DNA from: Cytophagales bacterium
GTDB lineage: Bacteria; Bacteroidota; Bacteroidia; Cytophagales; Thermoflexibacteraceae
Reading direction: 5' to 3'
NCBI GenBank assembly: GCA_013299115.1
Contig: JAAFKA010000009.1
Location: 62,001-126,000 of the forward strand
Length of the DNA stretch: 64,000 nt
Shown here: positions 40,313 to 47,736 of the stretch, piece after piece
Position numbering within the stretch: position 1 is the first letter of the stretch
Layout: every line of letters begins with the position of its first letter
Position numbers and translations under genes: made by a program
Notes under the pieces: generated by a model
What the model saw: only the letters and a program-made list of their open reading frames with translations
What the model was told of the DNA's origin: nothing
Database searches by the model: none

Positions 40313-41581
40313 ATGAACCGTAATACCATTCGTTTGGTTGTCATTTTGGCTGCTGTTTCCATCATTGGCATCGTGAGTACCCAAATTTTTTGGGTACGGC
40401 GTGCTTTCGATATCAACGAAGACAGGTTTAATGAAACAGTGAGCATAGCTTTGTCTGCGGTGGCACAACGCCTTTTTGACTACAACCGCCAAACCATACC
40501 CTCGCAAAATCCTGTGAAACAACTTACCGACAATTATTTTGTGGTCAGGGTCAATGACGTGATAGATGCCAATTTGTTGGAGTATTTTCTGAAAGATGAG
40601 TTTCGAAAAAGGCACTTGCAAACCGAATTTGAATACAGCATTTACGATTGTAGCAGCGACCAAATGGTTTACGGCAAGTTTGTAGCCTTAGACAGCACTT
40701 TCAAAGACAAAAAATCAACAGTCAATTTGCCCAAATGGGACAAAACTACCTACTATTTTGGCGTGTATTTCCCCGCCAAAAACAACACCATTATAGGCGA
40801 AATGCAAATCTGGCTTTTCTCCTCTTTTGTTTTGGTATTGGTTGCAATATTTTTTTCTTACACTTTGTTTGTTATCTTGAAACAAAAAAGATTGAGTGAA
40901 ATCCAAAAAGATTTTATCAACAACATGACTCACGAGTTCAAAACTCCCATTGCCACCATTGGAATTTCTGCCCAAACTTTGAGAAATCCCAAAATTTTGG
41001 AAAACCCCGATAAGCTGAACAAATACATAGACATTATTTTGGAGGAAACTAACCGACTGAAAAAACAAGTGGAAAGTGTGTTGCAAATAGCCGTTATCAG
41101 TGGCAATGAACTCAAATTGCGTAAAGAACTCATTGATATACAGACTATTATAGAAAAAGCTGTGCAGAATGTAAAACCTATTTTGGAAACCAAAAAAGGC
41201 AGTATTCATTACGAATTTTCGGCTACACAAAGCACCATAGCCGCAGATTCATTGCACCTAACCAATATTTTGTATAATCTTTTGGACAATGCCGTAAAAT
41301 ATTGCGACAAAATTCCTCAACTGCACATTCGCACTTTTAACGAAAACAATGGCATAGTCATAGCCCTCACAGACAACGGCATTGGGATTGACAAAAAAAG
41401 CCAAAAACACATTTTTGAGAAATTTTATCGGGTACATACAGGCAACGTGCATGATGTAAAAGGCTTTGGGCTGGGACTGCACTATGTTTGGCTTATGCTC
41501 AAAGCCCACAAAGGCACTATCAAAGTGCAAAGTGAATTAGGCAAAGGCAGTCAATTTATTATTTGGTTGCCGTTTAAGTGA
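40313..41581 (+). CDS. Sensor histidine kinase
   Basis: 422 residues. Membrane helices at about 7-27 and 168-188 flank a periplasmic sensor of roughly 140 residues. Then comes the dimerisation helix with NNMTHEFKTP (His207), N box LYNLLDNAVKY, G1 LTDNGIGID, F box IFEKFYRV and G2 GFGLGLHYVWLM. Acceptor regulator not adjacent. Bacteroidota often pair it with an OmpR-type regulator encoded elsewhere. Confidence 0.9.
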   Translation: MNRNTIRLVVILAAVSIIGIVSTQIFWVRRAFDINEDRFNETVSIALSAVAQRLFDYNRQTIPSQNPVKQLTDNYFVVRVNDVIDANLLEYFLKDEFRKRHLQTEFEYSIYDCSSDQMVYGKFVALDSTFKDKKSTVNLPKWDKTTYYFGVYFPAKNNTIIGEMQIWLFSSFVLVLVAIFFSYTLFVILKQKRLSEIQKDFINNMTHEFKTPIATIGISAQTLRNPKILENPDKLNKYIDIILEETNRLKKQVESVLQIAVISGNELKLRKELIDIQTIIEKAVQNVKPILETKKGSIHYEFSATQSTIAADSLHLTNILYNLLDNAVKYCDKIPQLHIRTFNENNGIVIALTDNGIGIDKKSQKHIFEKFYRVHTGNVHDVKGFGLGLHYVWLMLKAHKGTIKVQSELGKGSQFIIWLPFK

Positions 41582-41603
41582 AGGTTTGATTTTTAGCTAC
41601 GCA

Positions 41604-41654
41604 CTTTTATACGTTGGCAATGGTGCTTTTCGCACCTTGACAATCGTATAAAAG
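41604..41654. repeat. Hairpin element B, shared core with 30604-30675
   Basis: CTTTTATACG and CGTATAAAAG enclose TTGGCAATGGTG CTTTT CGCACCTTGACAAT. The core is the same as in element A read on the other strand. It also lies between convergent genes. Confidence 0.7.
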
Positions 41655-41680
41655 CTGATTGCCAAATAGTTACAAATATT

Positions 41681-43204
41681 TTAAACCACAACCTCCTCCG
41701 CCATTTCCGCTATAAAATACTGCAAATCCTCTACCTGATAACCTTCGGGCAGTTCATATCCTTGCAAGAAAAACGTAGGCGTATGCGTAATTTGGTTGGC
41801 GTTACACCAATTTTTGTGGCTTTCTTCATTAAACCTTACAAGCAATTCCATTGCGGGTTTAAGACCTTGTAAGGTTTTTTCGTGTGAGGTTTTTTCGTGT
41901 AAGGTTTTTTCATCAAATTTTGTATAAACCACCACCACCTGCAACTCCTCCGAAAACTGCTGCAACAGAGTTTCTATTTTGGGTTTGGCTGCTTGGCAGG
42001 GCTTGCAATCGGGGTTGGTAACAAAAACCAACTGCACAGGCGAATCGACATTGCCCCAGACAATTTGTTGCGGAACTTCGTTAGTATTTATCTGCCTTTG
42101 CTGATGTAATAAATGAGTAAAAATATCAAAATTATATTTGAATTGGGCTACTTGTTTTTGCAAAACGGGAACTTGCAAGGAGGAAGTGAAAAAAGGTTTG
42201 AGAAAAAAATAGAAAAAAGGCAAGACGACAGCCCCCCACCCCCCGAAGGGGGAGTTTGACGAAATAACGTCAATTCCCCCTTCGGGGTGGTTCGGCACTC
42301 CGATTAGGGGGCTTAGGCTTAGAGTTATTTCAATCAACAAAATAGTTGCCACACCCAAACACAAAGGACACCAAACCTTTGCTATTTGCCACTGATACCA
42401 AATAGACCAAGCCACAAAAGGCAAACTGAGGTAAGCTAATAATTTGAAAATCAACAAATTATCTAAACCTAAGAGCAAAGCCAACAAAGCACCCGCAAAA
42501 TAGAAAAAGCCTATTTCTGCCCAACTAATTACACCAAATAAGGTAGCAGCAGGCGAAGTAAGCAAACTATTACAATCTGTTTTTTTATGGAAACTGCACA
42601 ATCTGGCTACCGCACTATTTTTATTCAACGACTGCCACAGCAGCAAAACAGACAACACTGTACCCACTAACTTTGTACCCAACCAAGCCAAACTTTCTAA
42701 ATTCGGCAACTGAAAAGCTGCATAACCTACCACCAACAAACAAGCCAACAGCAATAAAGGTAGGCGTAAGTTTTCTATTGTTTCTTGTTTTTTATTTGCT
42801 TTGTAGTTGGGTTCGGAGGAGGTGTCGGTTTTTTCTATGAGGAGGGTGATGCCAGACCAAAGTTGATGAAAAGAGGCAACAGACGACGAAAAAGACTTTC
42901 TTTGTGGGTCAAATAAAGTAACTTGGTCAGCTTCACAAGCCATAAGCACAGCAAAAGCACCATTTTTATACTGCACTAAGGCAGGCAAAGGAATTTCTGT
43001 TAATTGGGGAGCAGCCAACTCTACAGGTAAAACGGCTATCTGATATTGTCGCAATAAATGACGAATACTATTGACCGTAATACTTGTTTTGGCTATACTT
43101 TTTTGCAAAAAGTGTTTTGTATGCTGAACAGCTAAATTGGAAAGCAAAGAACTAATGACAGAGCAGAGATTTTGCTCGTTGGGTTGGGGTAGATAATCCA
43201 TCAT
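41681..43204 (-). CDS. C39-like / VKOR / thioredoxin fusion protein
   Basis: 507 residues. Residues 1-125 resemble the C39 peptidase of bacteriocin exporters (IPLPALVQYKNGAFAVLM, LFDP at 97-100, HQLWSGITLLIEK), but the site of the catalytic His (usually HFVVL) reads AFAVL, so it probably binds rather than cuts. Then about five membrane helices with the VKOR cysteines (CSFHKKTDCNSLLTSPAA and WCPLCLG), and a C-terminal thioredoxin domain with NPDCKPCQ. VKOR-thioredoxin fusions oxidise thiols and make disulfides in the periplasm. Last gene of the precursor operon. In-frame palindromic DNA disrupts the middle (42230-42313). Confidence 0.8.
   Translation of the reverse strand: MMDYLPQPNEQNLCSVISSLLSNLAVQHTKHFLQKSIAKTSITVNSIRHLLRQYQIAVLPVELAAPQLTEIPLPALVQYKNGAFAVLMACEADQVTLFDPQRKSFSSSVASFHQLWSGITLLIEKTDTSSEPNYKANKKQETIENLRLPLLLLACLLVVGYAAFQLPNLESLAWLGTKLVGTVLSVLLLWQSLNKNSAVARLCSFHKKTDCNSLLTSPAATLFGVISWAEIGFFYFAGALLALLLGLDNLLIFKLLAYLSLPFVAWSIWYQWQIAKVWCPLCLGVATILLIEITLSLSPLIGVPNHPEGGIDVISSNSPFGGWGAVVLPFFYFFLKPFFTSSLQVPVLQKQVAQFKYNFDIFTHLLHQQRQINTNEVPQQIVWGNVDSPVQLVFVTNPDCKPCQAAKPKIETLLQQFSEELQVVVVYTKFDEKTLHEKTSHEKTLQGLKPAMELLVRFNEESHKNWCNANQITHTPTFFLQGYELPEGYQVEDLQYFIAEMAEEVVV
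41850..41915. repeat. Short in-frame tandem repeat within the fusion gene
   Basis: GTAAGGTTTTTTCGTGT-type units of 15-18 bp repeat three times, coding EKTLHEKTSHEKTLQG. The piece GACCTTGTAAGGT resembles the arm of the 17254 palindrome family. Confidence 0.5.
42230..42313. repeat. Palindromic G/C-rich repeat inside the fusion gene
   Basis: AGCCCCCCACCCCCCGAAGG with GGGAGTTTGACG on the left and the reverse-complement arm to AGGGGGCT on the right. It keeps the frame (coded segment NHPEGGIDVISSNSPFGGWG) and lies between membrane helices. It is the same sort of insertion as at 19917-20078. Confidence 0.7.
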
Positions 43205-43210
43205 AACTAT

Positions 43211-44491
43211 TTATTTGGCTTGTTTAATTTTTGCAAGAGTTTCTTCATACAAAGAGGTATCCTCGTTGGCAGCTTTTACTAACCTTATAACTTTTTCCAT
43301 TATTACAACAGCCCTTTCTTTCTGTTTTAGCTTAGCCAACAAGTGTGCTAAGGTAAAGTAATAAGCCACATTATTTTTCTTAGCCACTACTTGTTCCATC
43401 CACGTTACTGCTTTTTGGAGGTGTGCAACATTGTTTGTATTTTGATAAAATGTCCACGCCACCTCATTGTATTGTTCCTCGTTTTCTATAAATTTCTCCC
43501 TTTCCCCTATGTATAAGTTGGCGTATTGTTCCCATTCTTTCGTTACTTTGTAATACTGCTGGTCTGCCAAATACAAATTAAAGCCTAATCTATTGGTACG
43601 TATAGGGTCATTCGATAATTTATTATTCAACAATTTGTATGAGATTACATCAGCCTCATCAGCAAAAGTAGTTAGGTTAATTTCTCTTCGCATCACATTT
43701 GTAATCATAGCATTTAGGCTGTCTTGCGTAAAAGTAGCTGGAAGTAACTTAGGATTTTTAGTATAGCAGGCAAGCAAATAGCTATTGGACTTACTTAAAT
43801 TTTTTGAAATAAAGCTAATTGTAGGGTGTAAAAATAAATGTTCTATCGGATAATTCATATAATACTGCTCCAAAAGCATCGTTGTTTCTTTCGGATAATC
43901 ATAAAAATTATAATTACTGCTAATAATTTCTTTTAAATCTGTTTCACTTAATCTATCCAGATTCAACAATAAGGAAGGGTAAGCACTTAAAAAATTTTTG
44001 GCAGCTATAGATTTTATTTGCGTAAGGTCTGACAAAAAAGGTTGAAATTGTTTAACAGGAAGTACCTGCTTTGGTTGTGGTTCAATAACTTTTTTGCCTA
44101 TTTGGATAAACTCCTGTGGTTTTTGATAACCTTCTGCTCTATAATGTATGCTGTCGTTTACATCTATAAACAGAAAAGTAGGATAAGCAACCACTTCAAA
44201 TTGGCGATTGAGGAGAGTACCAATATTGCTTTCCATGTCTAATTTTATACAAATAAAATTTTGATTATAGAAAGTAGCTACACTATCATTGGTAAACACT
44301 TCTTTCTCCATTACTTTGCAAGGTTTGCACCAAGAAGTATAGCAATCTAAAAAGATAAATTTCTTTTCTTTTTTGGCTTTTTGTTTGATTTCTGCCCAAG
44401 TACCTTTTTCAAAATTTATGCTATTTTGGGCAGATAAATTTGTACAAAATAGCACTAAAAATATACTGCTAATTGATTTAATGAAGTTCAT
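43211..44491 (-). CDS. Thioredoxin-fold protein with C-terminal helical repeats, secreted
   Basis: 426 residues with a signal peptide (MNFIKSISSIFLVLFCTNLS to AQ). Residues 25-140 are a thioredoxin domain with DCYTSWCKPCKVME and the cis-Pro segment VVAYPTFLFID. The rest is helical, TPR-like. It acts in the periplasm, probably on the cysteines of secreted proteins. It ends 6 bp before the VKOR fusion gene, so the two redox proteins are co-transcribed, which fits a shared role in making disulfides in the precursor peptide. Confidence 0.8.
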   Translation of the reverse strand: MNFIKSISSIFLVLFCTNLSAQNSINFEKGTWAEIKQKAKKEKKFIFLDCYTSWCKPCKVMEKEVFTNDSVATFYNQNFICIKLDMESNIGTLLNRQFEVVAYPTFLFIDVNDSIHYRAEGYQKPQEFIQIGKKVIEPQPKQVLPVKQFQPFLSDLTQIKSIAAKNFLSAYPSLLLNLDRLSETDLKEIISSNYNFYDYPKETTMLLEQYYMNYPIEHLFLHPTISFISKNLSKSNSYLLACYTKNPKLLPATFTQDSLNAMITNVMRREINLTTFADEADVISYKLLNNKLSNDPIRTNRLGFNLYLADQQYYKVTKEWEQYANLYIGEREKFIENEEQYNEVAWTFYQNTNNVAHLQKAVTWMEQVVAKKNNVAYYFTLAHLLAKLKQKERAVVIMEKVIRLVKAANEDTSLYEETLAKIKQAK

Positions 44492-44503
44492 AATTGAAAA
44501 AAG

Positions 44504-45565
44504 TTACTGTAAAACAAATTCTATACGCCGATTGATTGCCCTATTTTTTTCGTTGGTATTGGGAACTTTGGGCTGTGTTTCTCCTAAACCTTTGGCTGTG
44601 ATATTATTTTTATTTATTCCTTTGGTTATCAAATAGTTAGCTATCCAAGTTGCTCGTTGTTCAGCTAATTTTTTGTTATACAAAGTTGTATTCGTATTAT
44701 CTGTATGGGCTGTGATTTGTAGTTTCATTGTAGGTTGCTTAACCATAAAATTGTATAAACTATCTAAACTTTGGTAGCTATTTTTAGTAGGCATAACTTC
44801 ATTTTTATCATATTGCAAGTTGTCAAAAATATAAATTTTAGAACTAATAAAAGTATTTTTTTGCTTATAACTATTGGTTTCCTCGTCTGTTGCCTCTCGC
44901 AACAATACATCATCTATGAAAGTGTAATCAATCCTATTTTCAAAATGTTTGATAGGTTGAAAAAGAAAACAACCAAAGTAAATATATTTTTCGTCTCCTG
45001 TGGCTTCAAAATAACCCTTGACCTCATACCACTTGCTTTGCTCTACCAAACTATCAGGGGCAAACGATATTTGTGGAGTTTGTCTAATAATATGCAAGTT
45101 TTTTTGTTTTGCAAATAGATTTTCTTTTGTCAATAAACAACCCAAAGGAATATTGAATACGCCATTTTGTTTAGTCGCAAACCAATAAGAAGTATGGTAA
45201 ACTGTACCTTTTTTCAGTGGTTTGGACAATTGAGTATATAAATATTCTGCAATCGTATCTTTGTGAACAGTTCCAATCATTGATGAAGACTGTCCAAGCA
45301 TTGTATTACCTGTGTGTGGCAAAAAAGCAGCCTCATTAACTTCTTTTTTATACAATTTACATTTTTCTATTATTTTGGTATCATACAATTCGGCAGCCCA
45401 GCTATGCTGCCAATTTTCGCAAGGTGAAAATTGTTTGGTCATGCTTGCCAAATTATCACAAGGCACAGAGCCGTGCAACTCAAAACTTGGATTTTTTAGC
45501 AAGTTTTGGGCAAATGATAAAGTTGATAACATCACTAAAAATAGAGTGAATGGACAGGTAAACAT
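44504..45565 (-). CDS. OmpA-domain outer-membrane/cell-wall protein
   Basis: 353 residues with a signal peptide (MFTCPFTLFLVMLSTLSFAQ). The N-terminal part (about 20-220, NLLKNPSFELHG) looks like a beta-sandwich as in carbohydrate-binding folds. The C-terminus has an OmpA peptidoglycan-binding domain: ITAHTDNTN, LAEQRATWIANYLI, GLGETQP, NRRIEFVL. It comes 46 bp after the precursor gene, across a hairpin, and 12 bp before the thioredoxin-like gene. Its part in the locus is unknown. Confidence 0.8.
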   Translation of the reverse strand: MFTCPFTLFLVMLSTLSFAQNLLKNPSFELHGSVPCDNLASMTKQFSPCENWQHSWAAELYDTKIIEKCKLYKKEVNEAAFLPHTGNTMLGQSSSMIGTVHKDTIAEYLYTQLSKPLKKGTVYHTSYWFATKQNGVFNIPLGCLLTKENLFAKQKNLHIIRQTPQISFAPDSLVEQSKWYEVKGYFEATGDEKYIYFGCFLFQPIKHFENRIDYTFIDDVLLREATDEETNSYKQKNTFISSKIYIFDNLQYDKNEVMPTKNSYQSLDSLYNFMVKQPTMKLQITAHTDNTNTTLYNKKLAEQRATWIANYLITKGINKNNITAKGLGETQPKVPNTNEKNRAINRRIEFVLQ

Positions 45566-45579
45566 AAATTTTAGTAAAA

Positions 45580-45605
45580 TAGCCCTTAGTCTTCACTAAG
45601 GGCTA
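45580..45605 (-). terminator. Attenuator-like hairpin after the precursor gene
   Basis: TAGCCCTTAGT pairs with ACTAAGGGCTA (11 bp, GAAG loop) and is followed on the minus strand by TTTT. It lies directly after the precursor stop. It would let the small gene be transcribed more than the genes behind it. Confidence 0.65.
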
Positions 45606-45611
45606 AATAAA

Positions 45612-45818
45612 TTAACAACCACAGGTAATACTACATCTTTTAGCTCCTTCACCATCACTACCCCACATAGCTTCGCAACCACCAGTGCTACAAATTTTAG
45701 CACAAGCACGAGGTCTATCTACTTCAAAATCACTGCCCCCAGTAATTTTCTTCACTTGCTCTTTACTCATTTCAAAAGCACCAAATTTACTTTTCAAACT
45801 TTCTAACGACTTTTTCAT
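45612..45818 (-). CDS. Double-glycine-leader peptide precursor with six-cysteine core
   Basis: 68 residues. The leader MKKSLESLKSKFGAFEMSKE then QVKKITGG (28 residues) is of the Bacteroidota natural-product-precursor type with a Gly-Gly cleavage site. The core (29-68) has cysteines at 39, 43, 48, 62, 66 and 68, including the ending RCSITCGC. First gene of the operon. A C39-like domain with VKOR and thioredoxins follows, suggesting a disulfide-bonded secreted peptide. No ABC exporter or modification enzyme such as a lanthipeptide synthase is in the window. Confidence 0.8.
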   Translation of the reverse strand: MKKSLESLKSKFGAFEMSKEQVKKITGGSDFEVDRPRACAKICSTGGCEAMWGSDGEGAKRCSITCGC

Positions 45819-45871
45819 CTTTTTACTTTGTTTTTTAGGTTTATGTTAAACTCCAAAACAAAACCTATTGA

Positions 45872-45902
45872 CAAAAATAGTGATTTGTTTTGTTGGTGCA
45901 AA
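45872..45902 (-). promoter_or_regulatory. Promoter of the precursor operon
   Basis: Read on the minus strand: TTTTG ending at 45899, 19 bases, TATTTTTG (TAnnTTTG; plus-strand CAAAAATA at 45872-45879). It lies 54 bp before the precursor start and divergent from the XRE gene. Confidence 0.65.
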
Positions 45903-46020
45903 ATTAAACAAGAGTTTTGATTTTGTTGGTATCAAAAAGTTCATTAAAATAAACGAAAAGTTATTTGTTTATGCTAAAAAGTTTAGCTACTTTTAAGAGT
46001 AACTTAAACTATGCTATTTT

Positions 46021-46437
46021 ATGTCAGTCAATTCACGTATTCGCCAAGTCAGAGAAAAGAAAAACTTATTAAGGAGAGAAGTAGCCAGTCAGTTGGGCAT
46101 TTCTGAAGTTGCTTATGGCAAGATAGAAAATGAAAAAACAAAAGTAAAGGCAGAAACCCTAAAAAAGATAGCAGAAATTTTAGATGAACCCGTAGAAAAG
46201 TTTTTTCAAGAAAGCAAAATCTGCAATATTATCCAAAACAACGAAAATACAGAACAAATCAATCAAAATGTAGAAACAGTTACCAATGAAACTGATATAA
46301 AAAAGATAGAAGAATTGTATATCAATTTGTTGCAAAGCAAAGACAATGAAATCAATCTACTCAAAGCATTATTGACAAGTAAAGATGACAAAATAGCTTG
46401 GTTAGAAAAAGAATTGGTTGCGTTGAAAGGAAAGTAA
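46021..46437 (+). CDS. XRE-family DNA-binding regulator with coiled coil
   Basis: 138 residues. Residues 5-60 are a Cro/C1 helix-turn-helix (RREVASQLGISEVAYGKIEN with KVKAETLKKIAEIL). A Gln/Asn-rich linker and a C-terminal coiled coil (IEELYINLLQSKDNEINLLK) follow for dimerisation. It is divergent from the precursor gene across 202 bp, so it probably controls that operon. No toxin partner is next to it. Confidence 0.85.
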   Translation: MSVNSRIRQVREKKNLLRREVASQLGISEVAYGKIENEKTKVKAETLKKIAEILDEPVEKFFQESKICNIIQNNENTEQINQNVETVTNETDIKKIEELYINLLQSKDNEINLLKALLTSKDDKIAWLEKELVALKGK

Positions 46438-46773
46438 GTTTTCTATGGCTTCTTGCTTTTTATTTTCTTTGTAGTTAGGTTCGGAGGTGGCGGTTTTTTC
46501 TATTAGGAGAGTAATGCCAGACCATGATTTGGCAAAGTCGGCTATATTTTCGGTGGTTTCTCCTTTTTGAGTGTCAAAAATGCTAATTTTGTCTGTTGCT
46601 ACTTTCTTTATTACAGCAAACTTACCACTCTCCTAACGAATGAGTGCTGGAAGTGGAATTTCTATAAGTTCAGAAGGTGTAAGTTGCACAGGAAGAGCTA
46701 CAAAAACATCACTTTGTGCCAGTACAAAAAAGCTATTGAGCAACAAAAATGTTGCAAGGAGTATTTTTTTCAT
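46438..46773 (-). pseudogene. Decayed C39-like-domain gene, paralogue of the fusion protein's N-terminus
   Basis: Minus-strand frame from ATG 46773: MKKILLATFLLLNSFFVLAQ (a signal peptide), then VALPVQLTPSELIEIPLPAL, an in-frame TAG at 46633-46635, then SGKFAVIKKVATDKISIFDT, SWSGITLLIEKTATSEPNY and KENKKQEAIEN. This parallels the 43204 protein (VLPVELAAPQLTEIPLPAL, SGITLLIEKTDTSSEPNY, KANKKQETIEN). It lacks the VKOR and thioredoxin parts and ends in the regulator gene. It is a remnant of a second, secreted version. Confidence 0.8.
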
Positions 46774-46788
46774 AAGAGTTTTTTAATG

Positions 46789-47328
46789 TTACTTTTTAAA
46801 CTGCTTCTCCAACTGTTCATATTCCTCTAATTGGTTTTTGATTTGTATTTCCAATGGCGAATCCAGTAACAAATTGTAGCTTTTCCAAAACTCCGCATCA
46901 TAGCAGAGCAAAGCAATCTGTTTTTGAGAAGTTGATTGCGTAATAGGTGTTACTGGATTTGTTATAATTTTACTTATTAGTTGTTCGGTGTAAGTTTGCG
47001 AAGTCATCTTTTTGAAAGTGCGAGGATTAGGGTAATAAGAATAGGTCAGTAATTTATTTTGGTAATTGGTAAAATACTGCTTAGTAAACTTTTTATAGTT
47101 TATGGTTTCTATTGCCGAATATTTTATAGTATAAACATTGTCTTTGTTGCCTGTTTTTACTGCATTAACCGACTGAAAAGCAATTTGATAAGAAAATTCT
47201 ATTTTCAAGACTGCAAAATCTTCATCATTAACATACAAAGTGCCTTGCAAATTTTCGTATTGCCCTAATAACTTGGTTTGAAAGGCTATTTTATGAACTA
47301 ACTGCTCGTTTTGGGTGGTATAACCCAA
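46789..47328 (-). pseudogene. C-terminal fragment of a carboxypeptidase-regulatory-domain protein
   Basis: 179 codons with no ATG at the front; the open frame starts at a TTG. In-frame upstream sequence (QFEHLGYTTQNEQ) overlaps the end of the next feature in another frame. The content, NDEDFAVLKIEFSY to YSYYPNPRTFKKM and EEYEQLEKQFKK, is that of the C-terminal part of Bacteroidota CarboxypepD_reg-like proteins. With the 47333-47734 piece it looks like one gene broken by a frameshift, with the middle lost. Confidence 0.65.
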
Positions 47329-47332
47329 ATGT

Positions 47333-47734
47333 TCAAACTGTATAGTTGATTGGTATATTTTCTATCACTTTTTTTAGTAGTTTTTCCACTTTTGGAATTT
47401 TCTTTTTGCTAAACACAAAAACCTCTAACTCTTTTGCCTGACTTTTTAGTAAAACCAAATAATAGCTTGTCGTATCATTTTTGGTAACACATCTTTTTCC
47501 TGTTTTGTAAGCTATTGACGAAAAAAATATGCAAATACTTTTTTGCGGAATTGACAATTCAAACTGCCCATCTGCATTGGTTAAAGTCCCGATGCTCATA
47601 TTTTCTACACCAATGGACACAAAAGGCAGCGGCAAATTGGTTTCTGCATCTACAACTTTCCCACGAATGGTGGTTTGACAAAAGGCTTTTGAGTTGATTA
47701 TCAACAAACTAAGTAAGAATAATATTTTTTTCAT
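47333..47734 (-). CDS. Carboxypeptidase-regulatory-like domain protein, N-terminal piece
   Basis: 133 residues with a signal peptide (MKKILFLLSLLIINSKAFCQ). TTIRGKVVDAETNLPLPFVS to LTNADGQFELSI is a carboxypeptidase D regulatory-like (beta-sandwich) domain. The helical stretch KVEKLLKKVIENIPINYTV is cut by a TGA. Normal relatives continue for 200-300 residues. It is probably a truncated gene together with 46789-47328. It directly follows the S41-like gene. Confidence 0.6.
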   Translation of the reverse strand: MKKILFLLSLLIINSKAFCQTTIRGKVVDAETNLPLPFVSIGVENMSIGTLTNADGQFELSIPQKSICIFFSSIAYKTGKRCVTKNDTTSYYLVLLKSQAKELEVFVFSKKKIPKVEKLLKKVIENIPINYTV

Positions 47735-47736
47735 TT

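Noticed and set aside
45612-46437. Toxin-antitoxin pair (small protein and XRE regulator)
   Set aside because: The small protein has a double-glycine leader and a cysteine-rich core, and the two genes are divergent, unlike a toxin-antitoxin operon.
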